A stretch of DNA of 5,247 nucleotides, taken from the NCBI GenBank assembly GCA_024654105.1, contig JANLID010000368.1, positions 1 to 5,247 of the forward strand. The letters are read 5' to 3'. Shown piece after piece: positions 1-3,953 of the stretch (positions within the stretch are counted from its first letter, which is position 1; each line of letters opens with the position of its first letter). Origin of the DNA: Gallionella sp. GTDB lineage: Bacteria; Pseudomonadota; Gammaproteobacteria; Burkholderiales; Gallionellaceae. Below the pieces are notes generated by a model that ran no database searches, had not been told where the DNA came from, and was given only the letters and a program-made list of their open reading frames with translations. The translations under genes were made by a program, and so were the position numbers.

Positions 1-1
1 C

Positions 2-175
2 CAGCGCACAGAAATACAGGTTAAAGCGCGTGAGCTGGTGTCGTTTCTTGCCTGGGCAGCCGACCCGCATAGAGAGGAACGGCACAGACTGGGCTATTAT
101 GTGATTGGCTATTTGCTCGTTTTGACTACTCTGCTATTTTTCCTGAAGAATCAAATCTGGTCGCGGTTGAAATAA
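2..175 (+). CDS. petC: Cytochrome c1 of the bc1 complex, C-terminal end (partial)
   Basis: Frame 2 is open from the window edge to a TAA at 173-175 and gives the last 57 residues of a protein whose start lies outside the window. It reads as a short soluble segment (VSFLAWAADPHREERHRLG), then one hydrophobic helix of about 18-20 residues (YYVIGYLLVLTTLLFFL) and a short basic tail (KNQIWSRLK). This is the usual ending of bacterial cytochrome c1: a 'FL.....EP...R...G' segment leading into the single C-terminal membrane anchor, with the tail in the cytoplasm. In the family, cytochrome c1 carries electrons from the Rieske protein to soluble cytochrome c at the periplasmic face. The heme motif and Met ligand are not visible here, so the call rests on the anchor pattern and on the c-type cytochrome that follows. 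Another singly anchored cytochrome subunit is the main alternative. Confidence 0.8.
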   Translation, partial: QRTEIQVKARELVSFLAWAADPHREERHRLGYYVIGYLLVLTTLLFFLKNQIWSRLK

Positions 176-260
176 CGAACCATACAAACGAATTAGAGCT
201 GTTTACTGTGCGGCCAACAGTTGACTATACGACGAAATATTTTCCACCCAGGCCTTACTT

Positions 261-266
261 GAGGAG
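261..266 (+). promoter_or_regulatory. Ribosome binding site of the small cytochrome c
   Basis: GAGGAG lies six bases before the ATG at 273. It supports that start, and the protein begins directly with a well-formed signal peptide. Confidence 0.7.
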
Positions 267-272
267 CGACTT

Positions 273-662
273 ATGAAGACCCCGGCTTTACCGGTTGCAA
301 TTGTTCTTGCGGTGCTTTCTTTGCCTGCATTGGCAATCCCTATGCAGGGGCGGGTAGCGGTCAGTTACAAGAACGATGTCCTGCCTATCATCAATGACTA
401 TTGCTTGAGTTGTCACAAGCCTGGTGGAAAGGGATATGAGAAAAGCGGGCTGGACATGCGCAGCTACGAAAGCCTGATGAAGGGCACCCGATTCGGTTCC
501 GTCATCAAACCGGGCGACAGCTTTACCAGCGTCATCATCCAGGCGGTTGAGGGACGGCTGCATCCCTCCATCAAGATGCCATATGGAATAGACGGCGGCC
601 TGTCCAGAGATAAAATCAAACTCTTTAAGGAATGGGTTCAGCAAGGCGCCAAAAACAACTGA
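273..662 (+). CDS. Periplasmic monoheme c-type cytochrome
   Basis: A 129-residue exported cytochrome. Residues 1-21 form a Sec signal peptide (K2, hydrophobic core, likely cleavage after ALA at 19-21). The single heme-binding motif is CLSCH at 44-48. Met102 in KMPYG is the likely distal ligand, and the protein ends in the 'L..D.I.LFKEWV..GA' helix (110-126) typical of the planctomycete-type (PSCyt1-like) cytochrome c domain. The segment between motif and Met ligand (SGLDMRSYESLMKG, then VIKPGDSFTSVII) also fits that family. It starts 97 bases after the cytochrome c1 stop on the same strand. There is no convincing terminator between them, so co-transcription with the bc1 genes is plausible, and a role as electron carrier associated with that complex is an inference. 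Heme attachment would occur in the periplasm. No second domain is present, so it is not a dehydrogenase subunit by itself. Confidence 0.88.
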   Translation: MKTPALPVAIVLAVLSLPALAIPMQGRVAVSYKNDVLPIINDYCLSCHKPGGKGYEKSGLDMRSYESLMKGTRFGSVIKPGDSFTSVIIQAVEGRLHPSIKMPYGIDGGLSRDKIKLFKEWVQQGAKNN

Positions 663-783
663 GCACTACGAATCCCCCTTTTGTTGCTGACGGCAGGCTA
701 TGGCAAAACCCCTATGGTCAGGGCCTTTTCACCCACACGCTGCCACTGTTGCGAAATCCGGTTAAAGGGGTAGGCTTCGAATT

Positions 784-802
784 TCCTTAGCGTAAGGAGG
801 TG
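784..802 (+). promoter_or_regulatory. Strong Shine-Dalgarno partly enclosed in a hairpin
   Basis: AAGGAGGTG at 794-802 is nearly a full anti-16S match, five bases before the ATG at 808. Its first five bases lie in a perfect 6-bp stem, TCCTTA (784-789) against TAAGGA (793-798), with a GCG loop. Two G-T wobble pairs could extend the stem. It may modulate translation, but the stem is short and no regulator is evident. Confidence 0.5.
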
Positions 803-807
803 CAGCA

Positions 808-1344
808 ATGTCGAAAAGAATCTTTCCGTTGTCCCGAGTTTACCAATTACTGGAGCCGGGGCCGGTGGTGCTGGTGACCACCGCGCACAAGGGCAAGGCG
901 AACATCATGACCATGTCGTGGCATACGATGATGGAGTTCGAGCCGCCGCTGGTGGGCTGCGTGATCAGCGGGCGTAACCATAGTTTTGATGCGCTACGGG
1001 CGACCAAAGAATGCGTGCTCAACATCCCGGCGGCGAATCTGGCGAAACAGGTGGTGGGCGTCGGCAACTGTTCGGGCAGCAAGTTGGACAAATTCAAGAA
1101 GTTCAAGCTGACGCCGCTGCCCGCCTCGCAAGTGGCGCCGCCGCTGATCGCCGAGTGCTACGCCAACCTCGAATGCCGGGTGGCCGATACCCGGATGGTG
1201 AACAAGTACAATTTCTTCGTGCTGGAGGTGGTCAAGGCATGGATCGATCCCGCCATGAGGAATCCGCGCACCCTGCATCATCAGGGCAAGGGGGTGTTCA
1301 TGGTGGCGGGCGATACGATCAAGCTGCCGTCCAGAGTGAAGTAA
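808..1344 (+). CDS. Flavin reductase-like (flavoredoxin-type) FMN-binding protein
   Basis: A 178-residue protein of the flavin reductase-like split-barrel family. Family features in order: the opening PGPVVLVTT (residues 18-26), GKANIMTMSWHT (29-40) that forms part of the flavin pocket, FEPPLVGCVIS (44-54), HSFDALRATKECVLNIP (58-74), the GNCSGSKLDKF segment (86-96), and PPLIAECYANLECRV (111-125). The length is normal for a single-domain member. Such proteins bind FMN and either reduce free flavin with NAD(P)H or act as flavoredoxin-type carriers; the electron donor and partner cannot be told from sequence. There is no signal peptide, so it is cytoplasmic. The ATG at 808 is fixed by the strong ribosome binding site. 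No neighbour suggests a specific oxygenase partner, and the gene looks monocistronic because a repeat with terminator character follows it. Confidence 0.88.
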   Translation: MSKRIFPLSRVYQLLEPGPVVLVTTAHKGKANIMTMSWHTMMEFEPPLVGCVISGRNHSFDALRATKECVLNIPAANLAKQVVGVGNCSGSKLDKFKKFKLTPLPASQVAPPLIAECYANLECRVADTRMVNKYNFFVLEVVKAWIDPAMRNPRTLHHQGKGVFMVAGDTIKLPSRVK

Positions 1345-1364
1345 TTATCCCAAACCCATTAAGC

Positions 1365-1400
1365 CGTCATTCCGGCGCAGGCGGGAATGACGCAGTTTTT
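1365..1400 (+). repeat. Dispersed inverted repeat (dRS3-like) doubling as terminator
   Basis: CGTCATTCC (1365-1373) pairs exactly with GGAATGACG (1384-1392). A G-G mismatch and two further pairs lead to a GCAG tetraloop. It matches the widespread proteobacterial repeat GTCATTCC...GGAATGAC and is one base off the Neisseria dRS3 form ATTCCC-N8-GGGAAT. A run of five T (1396-1400) follows the stem, so it can end transcription of the flavin reductase gene, whose stop is 21 bases upstream. Such repeats usually occur in many copies per genome; only one is visible here. Confidence 0.7.
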
Positions 1401-1522
1401 GGCTAATGAACTATTCTGGATTATGGAAAGCTCAATAGTTGAAAAAAGCCTGCCTTGTGGCTTCCAAAGAAACAGTTGCGCAATGTTATTATTTGTACCA
1501 TTCCAACCCGAGCCAAGCCATC

Positions 1523-2998
1523 ATGACTGAGCCGCTGCTGATCGCCAAGAGCCACGAACAAGAACTTTACCTGCTGCCGCAGATGGCCAACCGCCACGGG
1601 CTGATCACCGGCGCGACCGGCACCGGCAAGACCGTCACGCTGCAAACGCTGGCGGAAGCGTTCAGCCGCATCGGTGTGCCGGTGTTCCTCTCCGACATCA
1701 AGGGTGACCTGTCCGGCATCGGCAAGGCGGGCGGCGGCAACGCCAAGGTCGCGGCGCGAGTGGAACAGCTCAAGCTGGAGAACTTCACGCATCGCGCTTA
1801 TCCGGTGACATTCTGGGACGTGTTCGGTGCGCTGGGTCACCCGCTGCGCGCCACCGTCTCCGACATGGGGCCGCTGCTGCTCGGGCGCATGCTGAACCTC
1901 AACGAGGTGCAACAGGGCGTGCTCTCGCTGGTGTTCAAGATCGCCGACGACAACGGCCTGCTGCTGCTCGATTTGAAAGACCTGCGCGCGATGGTACAGA
2001 ACATCGGCGACAACGCCGCCAACTACACCACCGAATACGGCAACATCTCGACCGCCAGCATCGGCGCGATCCAGCGCGGCCTGCTGCAAATTGAAACGCA
2101 GGGTGGCGACAAGCTGTTTGGCGAACCGATGCTCAACATCGCCGACCTGATGCAGACCGGCGACGACGGTTGCGGCATGATCAATATTCTCGCCGCCGAT
2201 AAACTGATGACCTCGCCCAAGGTGTATTCCACCATGCTGCTGTGGTTGCTCGCCGAGCTGTTCGAGAATTTGCCGGAAGCAGGCGATCTCGCCAAACCCG
2301 GGATGGTGTTCTTCTTCGACGAGGCGCATTTACTGTTCAATGACGCGCCCGCTGCGCTGCTCGACAAAATCGAACAGGTGGTGCGCCTGATCCGCTCCAA
2401 GGGTGTGGGCGTGTATTTCGTCACGCAGAATCCCGCCGACGTGCCGGACAAGGTGCTGGGACAACTCGGCAACCGCATCCAGCATGCGCTGCGCGCCTTC
2501 AGCCCGCGCGACCAGAAAGCCGTGAAAGCCGCCGCCGAAACCATGCGCGACAATCCGAAACTGGATGAAGCCACCATCATCACCGAGCTTGGCGTAGGCG
2601 AAGCGCTGGTTTCCTGCCTGGATGAAAAAGGCACGCCGGGTATCGTCGAACGCGCGCTGATCGTCCCGCCGCAGGCACAGATCGGCCCGCTTACGGATGC
2701 CGAACGCAAAACTCTTATGCAAAATTCGTTGCTCGCCGGACATTACGAAAAAGCCATGGATCGCGAGTCTGCCTACGAGATTCTCAAGAAGCGCGCCACC
2801 GAAAAACAAATTGCCGCGCAACCACCTGCAAGCAATGATGGCGGGATGCTCGGCGGGATATTCGGCAGCGGCTCTTCCAGCCGTCGCGAGGGCGCCGGTG
2901 AAGCGCTCGCCAAGAGCGCCGCGCGCGCCATCGGCTCGGCAGTCGGACGGCAGATTATCCGCGGCGTATTGGGATCGTTGCTGGGCGGAAAACGCTGA
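1523..2998 (+). CDS. yjgR: YjgR-like HerA/FtsK-fold ATPase (DUF853)
   Basis: A 491-residue P-loop ATPase matching Escherichia coli YjgR (about 500 aa) from end to end. The N-terminus MTEPLLIAKSHEQELYLLP runs straight into the Walker A motif GATGTGKT (30-37). LSDIKGDLSG follows near residues 54-63. The Walker B segment FFFDEAHLLF lies around 263-272, and FVTQNPADVPDKVLGQLGNRIQHALRAF gives the conserved sensor and arginine-rich part. The C-terminus is a low-complexity Gly/Ser linker (NDGGMLGGIFGSGSSS), then the basic ending ARAIGSAVGRQIIRGVLGSLLGG. The frame is open back to a TTG at 1439, but family alignment favours the ATG at 1523 despite its weak ribosome binding site. Relatives of the HerA class pump DNA as hexameric rings. 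The function of YjgR itself is not settled, so the helicase label comes only from the family. The protein is cytoplasmic, and no nuclease partner (NurA) is adjacent. Confidence 0.92.
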   Translation: MTEPLLIAKSHEQELYLLPQMANRHGLITGATGTGKTVTLQTLAEAFSRIGVPVFLSDIKGDLSGIGKAGGGNAKVAARVEQLKLENFTHRAYPVTFWDVFGALGHPLRATVSDMGPLLLGRMLNLNEVQQGVLSLVFKIADDNGLLLLDLKDLRAMVQNIGDNAANYTTEYGNISTASIGAIQRGLLQIETQGGDKLFGEPMLNIADLMQTGDDGCGMINILAADKLMTSPKVYSTMLLWLLAELFENLPEAGDLAKPGMVFFFDEAHLLFNDAPAALLDKIEQVVRLIRSKGVGVYFVTQNPADVPDKVLGQLGNRIQHALRAFSPRDQKAVKAAAETMRDNPKLDEATIITELGVGEALVSCLDEKGTPGIVERALIVPPQAQIGPLTDAERKTLMQNSLLAGHYEKAMDRESAYEILKKRATEKQIAAQPPASNDGGMLGGIFGSGSSSRREGAGEALAKSAARAIGSAVGRQIIRGVLGSLLGGKR

Positions 2999-3065
2999 CG
3001 TGATACCGATGGATAATGGGCGTGGAAATTTTCCTGAAAAAAGTTTTGGGGATGGTAGGCCGTAC

Positions 3066-3176
3066 ACCTAACAAAGTGCTGCAACCGACGTCGGCGCTAC
3101 TGCGCCGCTGTGGTACTGTCCGCATGATGCCGACGATTGCGCGCCTGTTCGCGCCGTTCCTGTGCATTTGCTAGGC
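3066..3176 (+). repeat. Structured attC-like element of about 110 bp
   Basis: The left end ACCTAAC (3066-3072) fits the integron R'' consensus RYYYAAC exactly. The right end GCTAGGC (3170-3176) fits R' (GTTRRRY) except at its second base. The arms 3067-3079 and 3164-3175 form 12 base pairs with one mismatch (A3071/C3171) and one bulged base (G3076); a bulged base is also a feature of attC sites. After an unpaired spacer, AACCG (3083-3087) faces CCGTT (3154-3158), with one mismatch. Inside are CGTCGGC/GCCGACG (3089-3095/3129-3135), a competing CGGCGC-TACT-GCGCCG hairpin (3092-3107) and GCGCG/CGCGC (3139-3143/3150-3154). It lies 67 bases after the yjgR stop. No integrase or cassette array is in view, and the GTT core is altered, so it may be a degenerate site or an unrelated dispersed repeat. 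Confidence 0.45.
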
Positions 3177-3187
3177 TCACATCGGGG

Positions 3188-3212
3188 TATACGCTTAGCG
3201 ATAGGGTTTTTT
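3188..3212 (+). terminator. Weak terminator candidate downstream of yjgR
   Basis: TAT(a)CGC (3188-3194) pairs with GCGATA (3198-3203) around a TTA loop, with one bulged A. GGG and six T (3207-3212) follow. The stem is short and the T run is offset by three bases, so this is only a candidate. The rest of the gap between the repeat and the tRNA unit (3177-3295) shows no other recognisable element. Confidence 0.25.
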
Positions 3213-3295
3213 GTTTGCCATTGAAGCGGTAATCCATTCGCCTACCAGCAAATAATGCAAGTTTGCGTGAGATTGCTTGCTACAGCCTGGGTATT

Positions 3296-3330
3296 AAAAA
3301 ACCCGCTAAAGCTATACGCCATGCGGGTTT
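3296..3330 (-). terminator. Intrinsic terminator of the tRNA-Ser unit
   Basis: AAACCCGC (3299-3306) and GCGGGTTT (3323-3330) form an 8-bp stem with a 16-base loop. Read on the minus strand, GCGGG is followed by six T (complement of 3296-3301), the classic intrinsic terminator form. It begins 34 bases beyond the tRNA 3' end, which fixes its assignment. Read on the plus strand, only three T follow the stem. Confidence 0.8.
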
Positions 3331-3364
3331 GTGAGATTATTTGAGATCAGTTGAAGCGTGGTCT

Positions 3365-3454
3365 TGGCGGAGGGCGTGAGATTCGAACTCACGAAGGGCG
3401 CGAACCCTTGCCAGTTTTCAAGACTGGTGCATTCAACCGCTCTGCCAGCCCTCC
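3365..3454 (-). tRNA. tRNA-Ser (anticodon UGA), CCA encoded
   Basis: Read on the minus strand, the acceptor arms GGAGGGC and GCCCTCC pair over seven bases, then discriminator G and an encoded CCA (complement of 3365-3367). The D-arm follows (TGGCAGAGCGGTTGAATGCA). The anticodon stem CCAGT/ACTGG encloses CTTGAAA, giving anticodon TGA, which reads UCN serine codons (UCA, UCG, UCU). The long variable arm (AAGGGTTCGCGCCCTT) is a class II mark shared by serine, leucine and tyrosine tRNAs. The T-arm GTGAG-TTCGAAT-CTCAC is canonical. Every stem is intact, so it should be functional. It has its own promoter and terminator. Confidence 0.97.
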
Positions 3455-3464
3455 GAGGCCGCGC

Positions 3465-3493
3465 ATTTTGAACCAAGGCGCGTGACGTGTCCA
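3465..3493 (-). promoter_or_regulatory. Sigma-70 promoter of tRNA-Ser with GC-rich discriminator
   Basis: On the minus strand, TGGACA (3493-3488; 5 of 6 to TTGACA) is separated by 17 bases from CAAAAT (3470-3465; 4 of 6 to TATAAT). The next bases, GCGCGGCC, form the GC-rich discriminator typical of stable-RNA promoters under stringent control. Transcription would begin a few bases before the mature tRNA 5' end. Arms CCAAGG (3473-3478) and CCTTGG (3505-3510) flank the -35 box; their meaning is unknown. Confidence 0.6.
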
Positions 3494-3523
3494 GCAAACG
3501 CCAACCTTGGGAATCACTGATGG

Positions 3524-3703
3524 TTAATCCGCCTTGAACGTGAAGCCCTTTTCCCGGATCAGCCGGATGCAGGCTTCTACCGTTTGCTGGTCGTAGCGCA
3601 CGCCGCTTGCGCCGGTGATTTCCGCCAGCGCCGCATCCATACCCAGGCCGGGGCGATACGGGCGGTGTGACGACATAGCCTCCACCGCATCGGCAACCAC
3701 GAT
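3524..3703 (-). pseudogene. Remnant of an HD-GYP-type protein, C-terminal end only
   Basis: The minus-strand frame ending at the TAA at 3526-3524 gives IVVADAVEAMSSHRPYRPG, then LGMDAALAEITGASGVRYDQQTVEACIRLIREKGFTF. This is the usual end of HD-GYP-class domains (VAD.VEAM.SHRPYRP, then 'YD...V.AC..L...GF'). About 59 residues match. The HD pair, the GYP motif and everything N-terminal are missing, so it cannot be an active cyclic-di-GMP phosphodiesterase. The frame stays open back to 3778 with TTG or ATG starts, but the extra 25 residues (such as EFRHQSGTLPPVCGNLSD) do not resemble the domain. The break therefore falls near 3703. Another frame covering this stretch gives no HD-GYP sequence, which argues for deletion rather than a frameshift. 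The scrap ends 69 bases upstream of the tRNA-Ser gene on the same strand. Confidence 0.75.
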
Positions 3704-3753
3704 GAAATACGGCAAATCTGAAAGATTGCCGCAAACAGGGGGCAGCGTACCGC

Positions 3754-3779
3754 TTTGATGCCGAAATTCGAGCATCAAA
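3754..3779. repeat. 26-bp near-perfect palindrome (hairpin) at the junction
   Basis: TTTGATGC (3754-3761) and GCATCAAA (3772-3779) are exact inverse complements. Inside, CGA (3762-3764) pairs with TCG (3768-3770) around AAT, with A3771 bulged, giving an 11-bp stem. No T run follows on either strand, so an intrinsic terminator is unlikely. It sits between the HD-GYP remnant and the chemoreceptor promoter, 50 bases before the -35 box. It could be an operator or a scar of rearrangement. Confidence 0.5.
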
Positions 3780-3829
3780 TGTCATTGCGCTCCGTTTCAA
3801 AAATAGTTTTGCAAGAAGCTCTTTCTGTA

Positions 3830-3856
3830 TCAAGTTTTGTCAAACCCTGCCGATAA
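3830..3856 (+). promoter_or_regulatory. Sigma-28 (FliA) flagellar-class promoter of the chemoreceptor
   Basis: TCAAGTTT (3830-3837), exactly 11 bases, then GCCGATAA (3849-3856). The Escherichia coli FliA consensus is TAAAGTTT-N11-GCCGATAA, so 15 of 16 positions match with exact spacing. It lies about 100 bases before the chemoreceptor start on the same strand, and FliA commonly drives chemotaxis receptor genes. This implies co-expression with late flagellar genes, and a leader of about 90 bases. Confidence 0.88.
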
Positions 3857-3940
3857 GGAGTGACGCAGAAAGATTAGAGGCATATAGAACCTGTGTTCAG
3901 AAGCCGGCCGGTTTGAATGGCAAAACAGCAATAATTAGTT

Positions 3941-3949
3941 CGGAGAAAG
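3941..3949 (+). promoter_or_regulatory. Ribosome binding site of the chemoreceptor
   Basis: CGGAGAAAG, with the GGAG core (3942-3945) eight bases before the ATG at 3954. It supports that start, which gives a short basic N-terminus ahead of the first membrane helix. Confidence 0.7.
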
Positions 3950-3953
3950 TCTC

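Noticed and set aside
202..231. Possible promoter TTTACT-N18-TATACG before the small cytochrome gene
   Set aside because: Only 4 of 6 matches in each box, with 18-base spacing. This is not better than expected in an AT-rich gap.
705..729. Possible terminator after the cytochrome c gene (AAAACCCCT facing AGGGCCTTTT)
   Set aside because: Only four continuous pairs plus an internal loop before AAAA/TTTT; too weak to call.
1439..1522. TTG-started N-terminal extension of YjgR by 28 residues
   Set aside because: The extension (MKKACLVASKETVAQCYYLYH) has no family match, while MTEPLLIAKSHEQELYLLP from the ATG at 1523 aligns with the known YjgR start.
1421..2329. Long minus-strand open frame of 302 codons opposite yjgR, and a second one at 2330-3067
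   Set aside because: Both lie antisense to a strongly recognised ATPase gene. Their proteins are rich in H, Q, R, A and G with no domain pattern, as expected from the complement of GC-rich codons.
3022..3174. 50-codon plus-strand frame starting at GTG 3022 (VEIFLKKVLGMVG...)
   Set aside because: Most of it lies inside the attC-like inverted repeat and there is no ribosome binding site. The protein-like look comes from the structured repeat.
3312..3833. Minus-strand frame of 173 codons crossing the tRNA and the HD-GYP remnant
   Set aside because: It runs through the whole tRNA-Ser gene and is out of frame with the recognisable HD-GYP residues, so it is a shadow frame.
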